DNA from: FEN-299 sp963717945
Lineage (GTDB): Bacteria > Acidobacteriota > Vicinamibacteria > Vicinamibacterales > Fen-181
Direction: 5' to 3'
Assembly: GCA_963717945.1 (NCBI GenBank)
Contig: CAVQXT010000003.1
Coordinates: 992,001 to 1,056,000 of the forward strand
DNA length: 64,000 nucleotides
Program-made: the position numbers and the translations under genes
Notes under the pieces: model-generated
Told to the model about the DNA's origin: nothing
The model's database searches: none
The model's input: the letters and a program-made list of their open reading frames with translations, nothing else
Shown: positions 47,190-56,949 of the stretch, piece by piece
Layout of the letters: each line of letters opens with the position of its first letter
Position numbering within the stretch: position 1 is the first letter of the stretch

Positions 47190-47386
47190 ATAGGGGTTGG
47201 GGACCGATCTGAGGAAAGTCGGACTGCACATCCGTCTGCCGGCCGTTTCGGCAGAGGCAACCTCTTATGCTAGCACAGGATGGAATCTCACGATCGTGCG
47301 ATCTCTGGAACTGGCAGCGGATCACGGCCGAAAGACGGGGACCGGCATTGCGGGCAGCGGAACGCGGCCGCCAGCCGCGAGCCTGT

Positions 47387-48145
47387 CTATAAGTGATTGA
47401 TTAGACTCGCGATGGTCGCCGCGCCGAAGCCGTTGTCGATGTTGACCACCGAGACCCCGCTCGCGCAGCTGTTCAGCATCCCGAGCAGGGCCGCCACGCC
47501 GCCGAAACTGGCCCCATACCCGACGCTGGTGGGGACGGCGATGATCGGCACGTTCACCAGGCCGCCGATCACACTCGGCAGGGCCCCTTCCATGCCGGCG
47601 ACGACCACGATCACGCGCGCCGCAGTGAGGCGATCGTGCGCGCTCAGCAGGCGGTGCAGGCCGGACACGCCGACGTCGTAGAGCCGCTCGACCTGGTTGC
47701 CCATCAGCTCGGCGGTGACGACGGCCTCTTCGGCGACGGAGCGGTCGGACGTGCCCGCCGCGGCGACCAGCACGAGCCCGCGTCCGGCCGAGATGTCCTT
47801 TTGTTGCAATGTGATAGCCCTTGCGTCCGGGTGGAACGTCGCGCCCGGCACCTCGGCCCTCACGGCGCCGAACGCCAGCTCATCGGTTCGCGTCACCAGC
47901 AGGGAATGGCCCCGGCTGACGATGCGCGAAGCGATGGCGGCGATTTGGGCCGGACTCTTGCCTGTACCGAGAATGACCTCGGGGAACCCCTGCCTCAGCG
48001 CCCGATGGTGGTCGATGCGCGCAAAGCCGAGGTCCTCGAATGGCAGCTCGCGCATGTACTCCATCAGGCGCCGCTCCGCCTCGGCGGCCGGCAGCGTACC
48101 GTGCGACACTTGTTCGAGGAGGTCGCGAAGGGGCGGCAGATTCAT
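47387..48145 (-). CDS. larB: Nickel-pincer cofactor biosynthesis protein LarB
   Basis: This 252-aa protein is of the AIR-carboxylase-like LarB family, which carboxylates nicotinic acid adenine dinucleotide as the first step to the nickel-pincer nucleotide of lactate racemase. Diagnostic stretches are FPEVILGTGKSPAQ, VAAAGTSDRSVAEEA, VGVSGLHRLL, VVAGMEGALPSVIGGL and VPTSVGYGASFGGV. The start ATG 48145 has GGAG six bases upstream. No larA, larC or larE is nearby. Confidence 0.93.
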   Translation of the reverse strand: MNLPPLRDLLEQVSHGTLPAAEAERRLMEYMRELPFEDLGFARIDHHRALRQGFPEVILGTGKSPAQIAAIASRIVSRGHSLLVTRTDELAFGAVRAEVPGATFHPDARAITLQQKDISAGRGLVLVAAAGTSDRSVAEEAVVTAELMGNQVERLYDVGVSGLHRLLSAHDRLTAARVIVVVAGMEGALPSVIGGLVNVPIIAVPTSVGYGASFGGVAALLGMLNSCASGVSVVNIDNGFGAATIASLINHL

Positions 48146-48173
48146 CAAAAGCTCCGGCGCCTCACGAAGACGG

Positions 48174-48202
48174 TTGGACCTGATGGGGCAAGGCGGTATA
48201 AT
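48174..48202 (+). promoter_or_regulatory. Promoter of the membrane glycosyltransferase gene
   Basis: TTGGAC (48174-48179), a 17-base spacer and a perfect TATAAT (48197-48202) lie 36 bases before the ATG at 48238. The -35 region overlaps the divergent larB leader. Confidence 0.6.
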
Positions 48203-48237
48203 CGACCGTTTCCTGTCGGCTGAGGCACCTTGACCCT

Positions 48238-49734
48238 ATGACGGCCACCGAAACCCTGATCCTCGGGGCGTATTTCTTCATTCTGAGCATCCTGGCCGTC
48301 TACGGCTGGCATCGCTACTACCTTGTGTATCTTTACATGAAGCACAAGGGGGACAAAGTCGTGACGCCCGCCCCGCCCGAGGCCTGGCCTCCCGTCACGA
48401 TCCAGCTCCCGCTCTTCAACGAGATGTACGTGGTGGACCGCCTGGTGGAGGCCGTCTGCCGGATGGACTATCCGAAGGACCAGCTCGAAGTTCAGATTCT
48501 CGACGACTCGACCGACGAAACGCAGGATATCGCCCGGCTGGCGGCGCAGCGGTACGCCGCCCAGGGCTTCGACGTCAAGTATATCCACCGCGACGACCGG
48601 GGCGGCTACAAGGCCGGCGCCCTCGACGCCGCGCTGAAGGTGGCGCGCGGCCGCTACGTGGCCATCTTCGACGCGGACTTCGTCCCCTCGGCCGACTTCC
48701 TGAAGCGGACGGTGCCCCACTTCGCCGACCCCAAGGTGGCCATGGTGCAGGCGCGCTGGACCCACCTGAACCAGGATTACTCGCTGCTGACCAAGGTGCA
48801 GTCGATCCTGCTCGACGCCCACTTCGTGCTCGAGCACGGCGGGCGCAACCGGTCGGGCCGCTTCTTCAATTTCAACGGGACGGCCGGCATCTGGCGGCCC
48901 GAGGCGATCGCCGACGGCGGCGGCTGGCAGCACGACACGCTCACCGAGGACCTCGACCTCAGCTACCGCACGCAGCTCAAGGGCTGGCGGTTCGTCTTCC
49001 TGCCGGACCTCGAGGCGCCGGCCGAGGTGCCCGTCGAGATGAACGCCTTCAAGTCGCAGCAGCACCGCTGGGCGAAGGGGTCCATCCAGACCTGCCTCAA
49101 GCTGCTGCCGCACATCCTCCGGTCCGACGCGCCGCTCGAGGTGAAGGCCGAGGCGTTCATGCACCTGACGGCCAACTTCAACTACCTGCTCATGGCCGCC
49201 CTGTGCCTGCTCATCTTCCCGTCGATGGTGATCCGGTACAACATGGGCTGGTACGAGATGCTGCTCATCGACGTGCCGCTCTTCTTCGCCGCGACGGCGT
49301 CGGTGGCCAACTTCTACATCGTCTCGCAGCGGGAACTGTACCCGCTCACCTGGAAGGCGCGGCTGAAGTACCTGCCGTTCCTGATGTCGATCGGCATCGG
49401 GCTGTCGGTCAACAACACCAAGGCGGTCGTCGAGGCGCTGCTCGACAAGAAGAGCGAGTTCGCCCGCACGCCGAAGTACGGCGTGGTGCAGCGCGACACC
49501 GACGAGTGGCAGTCGAAGAAGTACCGCCAGACCGTCGCCGTCCAGCCGCTCATCGAGCTGGCGCTCGGCCTCTACTTCACCTGGACGGTGTTCTACGCGC
49601 TGGCCAACGGCATCTACGCCACGGTGCCCTTCCTGATGCTGTTCCAGGTCGGCTTCCTCTACACCGGCGTCCTCTCGGTCGTCCAGCAGTTCGCCGGCGA
49701 GCACGTCGTGCTGAAGGCGGAAGTGGCGAAGTAG
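48238..49734 (+). CDS. Membrane GT2 glycosyltransferase, cellulose-synthase-like
   Basis: This 498-aa processive-type glycosyltransferase has one N-terminal helix (5-25), a GT-A domain (about 45-300) and three to four C-terminal helices (about 305-480). The catalytic motifs are ILDDSTDET, FDADFVPS, TEDLDLSYRTQ and the QQHRWAKGS signature of the QxxRW type. Relatives make cellulose, glucomannan or glycolipids, and some are beta-monoglucosyldiacylglycerol synthases. The product is not deducible. The TAG stop begins a GGGACGA repeat. Confidence 0.88.
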   Translation: MTATETLILGAYFFILSILAVYGWHRYYLVYLYMKHKGDKVVTPAPPEAWPPVTIQLPLFNEMYVVDRLVEAVCRMDYPKDQLEVQILDDSTDETQDIARLAAQRYAAQGFDVKYIHRDDRGGYKAGALDAALKVARGRYVAIFDADFVPSADFLKRTVPHFADPKVAMVQARWTHLNQDYSLLTKVQSILLDAHFVLEHGGRNRSGRFFNFNGTAGIWRPEAIADGGGWQHDTLTEDLDLSYRTQLKGWRFVFLPDLEAPAEVPVEMNAFKSQQHRWAKGSIQTCLKLLPHILRSDAPLEVKAEAFMHLTANFNYLLMAALCLLIFPSMVIRYNMGWYEMLLIDVPLFFAATASVANFYIVSQRELYPLTWKARLKYLPFLMSIGIGLSVNNTKAVVEALLDKKSEFARTPKYGVVQRDTDEWQSKKYRQTVAVQPLIELALGLYFTWTVFYALANGIYATVPFLMLFQVGFLYTGVLSVVQQFAGEHVVLKAEVAK

Positions 49735-49770
49735 GGACGAGGAGCTAGGGGCGAGGGACGAGGGGACGGA
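49732..49770. repeat. GGGACGAG short repeat tract (left arm)
   Basis: Imperfect GGGACGAG units begin in the TAG stop codon of the glycosyltransferase gene (TAGGGACGAGG). The same unit in the opposite orientation makes the much longer tract at 49855-49966. Confidence 0.7.
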
Positions 49771-49777
49771 AACCACC

Positions 49778-49812
49778 AGAGGCCAGGGGTGCGGTGGCGC
49801 TCCTGGTCTTTT
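49778..49812 (+). terminator. Possible intrinsic terminator after the glycosyltransferase gene
   Basis: AGAGGCCAGG (49778-49787) can pair with CCTGG (49802-49806), and TCTTTTCATTT follows. The stem is short and bulged, so this is a weak candidate. Confidence 0.35.
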
Positions 49813-49854
49813 CATTTCCGACGACGTCAACGGCCTCCCGGCTCCCGCGCTCTC

Positions 49855-49966
49855 GTCCCGCGCTCTCGTCCCTCGTCTCTCGTCCCTCGTCTCTCGTCCC
49901 TCGTCCCTCGTCCCTCGTCCCTCGTCCCTCGTCCCTCGTCCCTCGTCCCTCGTCCCTCGTCCCTAT
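49855..49966. repeat. CTCGTCC tandem array upstream of lepA
   Basis: About fifteen units of CTCGTCC, with a period of 7 and a few CTCGTCT variants, cover more than 100 bases. They are the complement of the GGGACGA family at 49732-49770, so the pair could form a very long hairpin. The array ends at the lepA -10 boxes. Confidence 0.92.
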
Positions 49967-49977
49967 ACTGCTATACT
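49964..49977 (+). promoter_or_regulatory. Two overlapping -10 boxes for lepA
   Basis: TATACT occurs at 49964-49969 and again at 49972-49977 as a direct repeat (CTATACTG, CTATACTC), 13-21 bases before the lepA ATG. The CTCGTCC array fills the place where a -35 hexamer would be. The leader would be almost absent. Confidence 0.5.
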
Positions 49978-49989
49978 CAATAGCTCCCG

Positions 49990-51795
<1,806 letters not shown>

Positions 51796-51820
51796 GATTC
51801 AGGGATCGGGGATCGGGGAG
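51796..51820. repeat. GGGATCG short tract between lepA and lepB
   Basis: GATTCAGGGATCGGGGATC follows the lepA stop directly, and its end GGGGAG serves as the lepB ribosome-binding site. The same GGGGATC unit recurs at 59417-59452. Confidence 0.6.
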
Positions 51821-51826
51821 TTGCGT

Positions 51827-52585
51827 GTGAAGAAACAGAAGACGACCTCGTCGAAACCGGCCGCCGTGCCGGCACCGGCCGCGCCTGGGCCCTATCGCAA
51901 GTCCACCGTCCGCGAGTACTTCGAATCGATTGTCATCGCGGTGATCCTCGCGCTCTTCATCCGGACGTTCGTCGTCCAGGCGTTCAAGATCCCCACCGGC
52001 TCGATGGAGAACAACCTGCTCATCGGCGACCACCTGCTGGTGAACAAGTTCGTGTTCGGGCCGTCGTTGAGCCCGTTCGAGCGGGCCCTGCTGCCCGAGC
52101 GGCCGATCCGGCGCGGCGACGTCATCGTGTTCAAGTATCCGGGGAACCTGGAGCGCGACTTCATCAAGCGCGTCATCGGGCTGCCAGGCGAGACGCTCGA
52201 GGTGAGGAACAAGCGCGTCTACATCAACGGCAAGCCGCTCGACGAGCCCTACGTGCACTTCCTCGAGCCGCCGCAGAGCCCGTCGGCGTACGCCGAGGTC
52301 ACCTCCACCGACCTGCGGGAGCGGTACGGCCCGATCACGATTCCGGCCGGCAAGTACTTCATGATGGGCGACAACCGGGACAACTCCGAGGACAGCCGGT
52401 ACTGGGGCCTGCTGCCGCAGGAGGACGTCAAGGGGCAGGCGGTGATGATCTACTGGTCCTACGAGTCGACGACCGAGGACTACGAGCAGACCGGGATCGG
52501 CGCCACCATCAAGGACCTGTATACCGTCGTCACCCAGTTCTTCACCCGGACGCGCTGGGGCCGGATGTTCCGCATCGTCCATTGA
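51827..52585 (+). CDS. lepB: Signal peptidase I
   Basis: This 252-aa membrane-bound protease removes signal peptides. An Ala/Pro-rich N-terminus is followed by one membrane helix (about 33-52). The catalytic Ser59 is in FKIPTGSMENNL and the catalytic Lys114 in DFIKRVIGLPGE. The box GDNRDNSEDSRYWG is at about residue 181. GTG 51827 is preferred because GGGGAG lies six bases before it. TTG 51821 is too close to it. Confidence 0.95.
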   Translation: MKKQKTTSSKPAAVPAPAAPGPYRKSTVREYFESIVIAVILALFIRTFVVQAFKIPTGSMENNLLIGDHLLVNKFVFGPSLSPFERALLPERPIRRGDVIVFKYPGNLERDFIKRVIGLPGETLEVRNKRVYINGKPLDEPYVHFLEPPQSPSAYAEVTSTDLRERYGPITIPAGKYFMMGDNRDNSEDSRYWGLLPQEDVKGQAVMIYWSYESTTEDYEQTGIGATIKDLYTVVTQFFTRTRWGRMFRIVH

Positions 52586-52674
52586 GGCGCGGGCGGGGCT
52601 AATCCCCGGGGCCGGATTGGCCGAGAAGCTGATAGACAGGGGTAATCTCGGAATCGGGTCGCGGGTGGTGTGCC

Positions 52675-53073
52675 ATGATCAAGACGTTCATCAAGATCGC
52701 GCTGGCGCTTGTGGTGCTCCACGGCGCGTTCAGGATCGGCAACGCCTACTGGACGTTCTACCGGTTCGAGGATTCGCTCCAGGAACTGGCGCAGTTTGGC
52801 GACCGGAAGACCGAGCCGCAACTCTGCGACGCCGCCATGGACTCGGCGGCCAGCTACAGCGTCCCGATCGCGCCAGTCCAGCTCTTCGTCAGGCGAGGGT
52901 CCTCACCGCCCTACAACTGTCAGAACGGACCCACGGCGCCGGAGTTCGCTTCTCCGCAACCCGCGTCGCAGCTGACGATCACCGGCTCGTACACCGACCA
53001 GGTGCAGCTGTTGCCGGGTTACTTCCGTCCATGGGATTTCAAGCCGGACGTGAAGGTGTGGGTGCGCCCGTAA
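52675..53073 (+). CDS. Small membrane-anchored hypothetical protein
   Basis: This 132-aa protein has one N-terminal helix (about 4-22) and an extracytoplasmic part with two cysteines (LCDAAMDSAA, NCQNG). The stretch YWTFYRFEDSLQELAQFGD is strongly amphipathic. I do not recognise the family. The overall form (one helix, about 110 exported residues) resembles small DUF4845-like proteins that often follow lepB, and it lies 89 bases after lepB. The stop TAA begins a GGCTCAG repeat. Confidence 0.75.
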   Translation: MIKTFIKIALALVVLHGAFRIGNAYWTFYRFEDSLQELAQFGDRKTEPQLCDAAMDSAASYSVPIAPVQLFVRRGSSPPYNCQNGPTAPEFASPQPASQLTITGSYTDQVQLLPGYFRPWDFKPDVKVWVRP

Positions 53074-53135
53074 GAAGGCTCAGGGCTCAAGGCTCAGGGC
53101 TCAAGGAAAGACGGCTGGGGGCTCAAGGCTCAAGC
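53074..53135. repeat. GGCTCAA/GGCTCAG array between two convergent genes
   Basis: Imperfect 7-base units fill the whole gap from the TAA of the small membrane protein to the stop of hutI. The hutI stop codon TGA is itself part of a repeat unit read on the minus strand. The family is the same as 39323-39399, including the embedded GGAAAGAC. Confidence 0.85.
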
Positions 53136-54377
53136 CACGACGCGGCCCCGCTTGACGACGTGCCGGATGGCGGGGGCGCCCACGCGGATGAGATCCACGA
53201 CTTCGCCGTCGATCACGACGGCGTCCATCAGCTTGCCCGGCTCCAGGCTGCCCGCCTCGGCGTCGCGGCCGATGGCGTAGGCGGCGTTGAGCGTCGCCCC
53301 CACGAGCGCCTCCTCGAGCGTCATGCCCATCGCGAAGCAGGCCAGCGTCATCACAAACGGCATCGACGGCGTGAAGCCGCCGCCGGGATTGAGGTCGGTG
53401 GCCAGCGCGACGGCGACGCCGCGCTCGATGAGCATGCGCGCCGGGGCGAAGCGACCGATCTTCAGGTAGAAGGCGGCCGCCGGCAACAGCGTGGCCACCA
53501 CGCCGGACGCGGCCATCCTGTCGGCCGACGCCGGCGTCACGAACAACAGGTGATCGGCCGAGCGGGCGCCGACCGCCGAGGCGACGTCCGATCCCCCGCT
53601 GGCCGCGAGTTCATCGGCGTGGATGCGCGGCCTCAGCCCGTGCCTCGCGCCGGCCTCGAGGATGAGGCGCGACTCCTCGGGCGTGTACACGCCCGTTTCG
53701 CAGAAGACATCGCACCACCCGGCGAGGCCCTCGGCCGCCACGGCCGGGATCATCTCGCCGACCAGCAGATCGAGGTAGGCCTGGCGGCGCTCGCGGTACT
53801 CGACGGGGATTTCATGAGCGCCGAGGAAGGTGGCCACCAGGTCGATCGGCTGCCCGGCCGCGAGCCGCCTGACGGCGCGGAGCATCTTCAGCTCCGTCCC
53901 GGTCTCGAGCCCGTACCCGCTCTTGGCCTCGGCGGTCGTGGTGCCGCACCGCAGCATCTCGCCGAGCCGCTGGCGCGCCGAGTCGACGAGCGCGTCCTCC
54001 GACGCCTCGCGCGTGGCGCTCACCGTGCTGACGATACCGCCGCCGGAGGCCGCGATCTCGGCATAGGTGGCGCCGGCCAGGCGGCGGCGCAGCTCCTCGC
54101 GCCGATCGCCCGCGTAGACGACGTGCGTGTGGGGATCGACGAAACCCGGGACGACCGTGCCCCGTGCGGCGTCGAGCACGACCGCGCCGGGCGCCGCCTG
54201 CCCGTCCGCTCCGAACCCGTCCTCGGTTCCGACGTAGACAATCCGCCCGTCCCGGGACGCGACAAGGCCGGCGGGGACGGGAGTGATGACGTTCTGGGCG
54301 GCCCCGCGTCGCGGCGCGGGGCCCGCGCAGGTGACGACCTGGCGGGCGTTGCGGATGATGAAGTCGGCGGTGACTAT
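53130..54377 (-). CDS. hutI: Imidazolonepropionase, non-canonical start
   Basis: This metal-dependent amidohydrolase of histidine degradation opens imidazolone-propionate. It has metal ligands in DPHTHVVYAG, LGAHEIPVEY, RIHADELAASGGSDV and ATDLNPGGG. The first canonical start in frame is GTG 54179 (VLDAARGTV), which would remove about 65 residues of the N-terminal beta-sandwich. The frame continues upstream with a clear HutI-like N-terminus (FIIRNARQVVTCAG) to an ATA codon at 54377. GAGGA lies six bases before that ATA, and it overlaps the divIVA-like stop. No hutH, hutU or hutG is adjacent. Confidence 0.85.
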   Translation of the reverse strand: MVTADFIIRNARQVVTCAGPAPRRGAAQNVITPVPAGLVASRDGRIVYVGTEDGFGADGQAAPGAVVLDAARGTVVPGFVDPHTHVVYAGDRREELRRRLAGATYAEIAASGGGIVSTVSATREASEDALVDSARQRLGEMLRCGTTTAEAKSGYGLETGTELKMLRAVRRLAAGQPIDLVATFLGAHEIPVEYRERRQAYLDLLVGEMIPAVAAEGLAGWCDVFCETGVYTPEESRLILEAGARHGLRPRIHADELAASGGSDVASAVGARSADHLLFVTPASADRMAASGVVATLLPAAAFYLKIGRFAPARMLIERGVAVALATDLNPGGGFTPSMPFVMTLACFAMGMTLEEALVGATLNAAYAIGRDAEAGSLEPGKLMDAVVIDGEVVDLIRVGAPAIRHVVKRGRVVA

Positions 54378-54979
54378 GACGGTTCCTCGCCGTTTTGGTT
54401 CAGCAGGCGCTTCATGGCGGCGCCGGGCGTCTCGCCGACGGCCTGGGCCTGCGGCGTCGCCGGGGGCGCCGGCTCGGCCTGGGCCTGGCGCGGGCGGTGG
54501 AGCAGCACCTTGTCGTCGCGCTCCTTGAGTTCCTGCTCGCGCACGAACTCGAGGGCGTTGCGCAGGGTGGCGATCGTCGACTGCAGGCTGGTCTCGACAT
54601 CGCGGCGCCGCAGCTTGAGGCTGTCGATCTCCCGCTGGACCTCCTCGACCCTCGCTTGCGACTTCTGGAGCACCAGTTCCGCGCGGGCCTCGGCCTCCTG
54701 CGTGACGCGCCGGGCCTCGAGCTCGGCGTGCTCGCGGATCTCGTCGGACAGGCGCTGGGCCGTCAGCAGCGTGTTGCGCAGGTTGCGCTCGTGCTCCCGG
54801 TGCTCGGCCACCACCGCTTCGACGCGTTCCAGCTCCTGGTGCATCCGATCGGTCTCGCGCAACGCCTGTTCGTAGTCGTCGGCCACTTCACTGAGCAGCG
54901 CGTCCACCTCGTTGCGATCGTAGCCGCGCATGGCGACCCGCAGTTTGGCCTGTCTCAGGTCGAGCGGGGTGACCTTCAT
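54374..54979 (-). CDS. DivIVA-domain protein
   Basis: This 201-aa protein has the DivIVA N-terminal signature (TPLDLRQAKLRVAMRGYDRNEVDALL) followed by a coiled coil (about 35-150) and a Pro/Ala/Gln-rich tail. DivIVA proteins recognise curved membrane and organise polar growth or division. The ATG at 54979 has GAGGAGCG upstream, and a longer open frame beyond it is not used. The TAG stop overlaps the proposed hutI start. Confidence 0.9.
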   Translation of the reverse strand: MKVTPLDLRQAKLRVAMRGYDRNEVDALLSEVADDYEQALRETDRMHQELERVEAVVAEHREHERNLRNTLLTAQRLSDEIREHAELEARRVTQEAEARAELVLQKSQARVEEVQREIDSLKLRRRDVETSLQSTIATLRNALEFVREQELKERDDKVLLHRPRQAQAEPAPPATPQAQAVGETPGAAMKRLLNQNGEEPS

Positions 54980-55079
54980 GATTTCGCTCCTCTGCCGCCG
55001 GCTCCGCGGGGACACCCGGGGCGCACGCATCCGGCGATTAGTGTATCGTCCGATCCGCCGCCGGGCTTCAGGCGCGGCC

Positions 55080-55733
55080 TCAGCGCGGGCGCGGGCCGAA
55101 GATGGCGGTGCCAACCCGCACCATCGTAGCACCTTCCTCGACGGCCACTTCGAAATCGTGGCTCATGCCCATCGAGAGCTCGCGGAGCAGGACGGCGGGC
55201 ACGCCGCCGTCACAGAGCTGGTCACGCAACTCCCGGAGCTGGCGAAAGTACGGGCGCACGGCCTCGGGGTCCTCGAGAAACGGCGGCAGCAGCATGAGGC
55301 CGGCCAGGCGGACGGCCCGGGCCCGGCGGGCGCGATCGACGAGGTCCCGTACCGCGTCGAGGGCGGCGCCGTGCTTGGTCGGCTCCCCGGCCAGATCGAC
55401 CTGCACGAGGACCTCCGGGCTCCGGCCGGCGTCGGCCGCAGCCCGGTCCACCGCCTCGAGCAAATCGACGCCGTCGATCGAATGGATGCAGGCGAAGCTC
55501 GCGGCCGCCCTCCGCGCCTTGTTCGACTGGAGATGGCCGATGAGATGCCAGCGGAGAGGGAGGTCGGCGGTTTCGCCGATCTTGGCCAGCGCCTCCTGCA
55601 CGCGGTTCTCGCCGAAGTCGATCTGGCCGGCGGCGGACGCCGCGCGCACGTCACCCGCAGGGTACGTCTTCGAGACGGCGATGAGCCGCACTTCGTCCGG
55701 CCGGCGGCCTGCGCGGCGGGCGGCGCGGGCCAT
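55080..55733 (-). CDS. YggS-family pyridoxal phosphate homeostasis protein
   Basis: This protein has a PLP-binding alanine-racemase-like barrel. It has the PLP lysine motif VRLIAVSKTYPAG, FGENRVQEALAKI, WHLIGHLQSNKARR, GLMLLPPF, and LSMGMSHDFEVAVEEG. The first canonical start is ATG 55733, which leaves 217 aa and cuts into the first helix. Homologues begin about 15 residues earlier, where no ATG, GTG or TTG exists in frame. The gene follows the TPR gene closely on the same strand. Confidence 0.88.
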   Translation of the reverse strand: MARAARRAGRRPDEVRLIAVSKTYPAGDVRAASAAGQIDFGENRVQEALAKIGETADLPLRWHLIGHLQSNKARRAAASFACIHSIDGVDLLEAVDRAAADAGRSPEVLVQVDLAGEPTKHGAALDAVRDLVDRARRARAVRLAGLMLLPPFLEDPEAVRPYFRQLRELRDQLCDGGVPAVLLRELSMGMSHDFEVAVEEGATMVRVGTAIFGPRPR

Positions 55734-55789
55734 CCGCTCGCGGATGTCGGACAGGCGGGCGGCCAGTTCGGTGTCGAGCGTTCCCGTCC

Positions 55790-56764
55790 CTACTTCTTGA
55801 GCTGCGCGAGCAGGGCCTTCGCCTGCGCGGCGTACTGGCCGTCCGGGGCCACCTGCAGGTAGGACTCGAACTCGGCCAGCGCCTCGGGCATCTTGCCGAG
55901 GTTGATCAAGCACATCCCGAGCTGGTAGTGCGAGTTGGCGTGCTTCGGGTCCACCTTCAGCGCCTCTTCGAACGCCTTCTTCGCGTCCTCGGCCTTCCCG
56001 GCGTTCCAGGCGATGACGCCCTGGTTATAGAGCGCGTCCACGCCGACACCCGCGCCCGAGCCGCCGCTGGCCACCGCCAGCGACGCCGCCTTCTGGCTGG
56101 CCGCCTGCGCGTCGTCGAACTTCTTCTGCGCGTTGTAGACGGTCGCCAGGCCGTTGTACGCCTCGACGTAATCGGGCTTCAGCTCGATGGCCTTCTTGAA
56201 CGCCTCCTCGGCCTTCGGGTAGTCCTTCTTCTGCGCCTCGGCGTAGCCGATGTTGTAGTAGCAGTCGAAGCACGACGGGATCAACCCCGCGGCCTGATTG
56301 AACTTCCCAATCGCCCCGTCGTGGTCGCCCGAACGGCTCGCGACCACGCCTTCTTCGAACAGCTGCTTGACGGCCGCCACCTTCGCCATCTCTTCCTTGC
56401 TCGGGCCCGATGCGCCCGCGCCCAGCTGGAACTTGACCTCGGTGGGATCGCCGAGCTTCACGCGGGCGTCGAACGACTGCGACCCGACCTTGTCTTTGTC
56501 CGCGGTGACCTTGTAGTTGCCGGGGGTCAGGCCGATCTGGGTGTACTCGCCCTTCTTGTTGGTCTTGGTCGTGAACACCCGGCCGCCGCCGTCCTTGTAC
56601 TCGATGGTAATCTTCGCGCCCTCGACGGGCTGGCCCTTGACATCGATCACCTGGCCCTTGACCATCCCGGTCGACTGGGCGGCTGCGGGCAGCGCGAGGG
56701 CGAACGCGACGAACACGACACAGGCCAGGAGCAGTACGCGCCGGCCGGTAAGTACGGCTGACAT
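55790..56764 (-). CDS. Periplasmic protein with carboxypeptidase-regulatory-like and TPR domains
   Basis: This 324-aa exported protein has a signal peptide (residues 1-30, ending AAAQS). A beta-sandwich resembling the carboxypeptidase regulatory-like domain follows (about 33-105: VKGQVIDVKGQPVEGAKIT), then a linker and four to five tetratricopeptide repeats (about 120-320, for example YPKAEEAFKKAIELKPDYVEAY). It is a likely adaptor or scaffold in the cell envelope. ATG 56764 is supported by GGAGG six bases upstream. A GTG just before it is too near the Shine-Dalgarno sequence. Confidence 0.85.
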   Translation of the reverse strand: MSAVLTGRRVLLLACVVFVAFALALPAAAQSTGMVKGQVIDVKGQPVEGAKITIEYKDGGGRVFTTKTNKKGEYTQIGLTPGNYKVTADKDKVGSQSFDARVKLGDPTEVKFQLGAGASGPSKEEMAKVAAVKQLFEEGVVASRSGDHDGAIGKFNQAAGLIPSCFDCYYNIGYAEAQKKDYPKAEEAFKKAIELKPDYVEAYNGLATVYNAQKKFDDAQAASQKAASLAVASGGSGAGVGVDALYNQGVIAWNAGKAEDAKKAFEEALKVDPKHANSHYQLGMCLINLGKMPEALAEFESYLQVAPDGQYAAQAKALLAQLKK

Positions 56765-56949
56765 CACAATCCTCCGTGAGGTAGAGATAAGGCTAGTAGG
56801 ATGGCGGTGGGGGTACCGTCGCGCCTAGTCTACACCGAAAGCCGGGCCCCCCCAAACCCTTGTTGCCGCCCTTGTTGCCGCCGCTCGCCGACACCAAGTG
56901 CACATTCCGCGCCAGCCCGGCCTGAACGGTTCGGCCCGTGATCGCCGGG

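Noticed and set aside
43251..47273. A 1340-codon ORF opposite dnaG and mutS2
   Set aside because: It is antisense to two conserved genes and its composition (Arg, Asp, Gln-rich) is typical of GC-rich antisense shadows.
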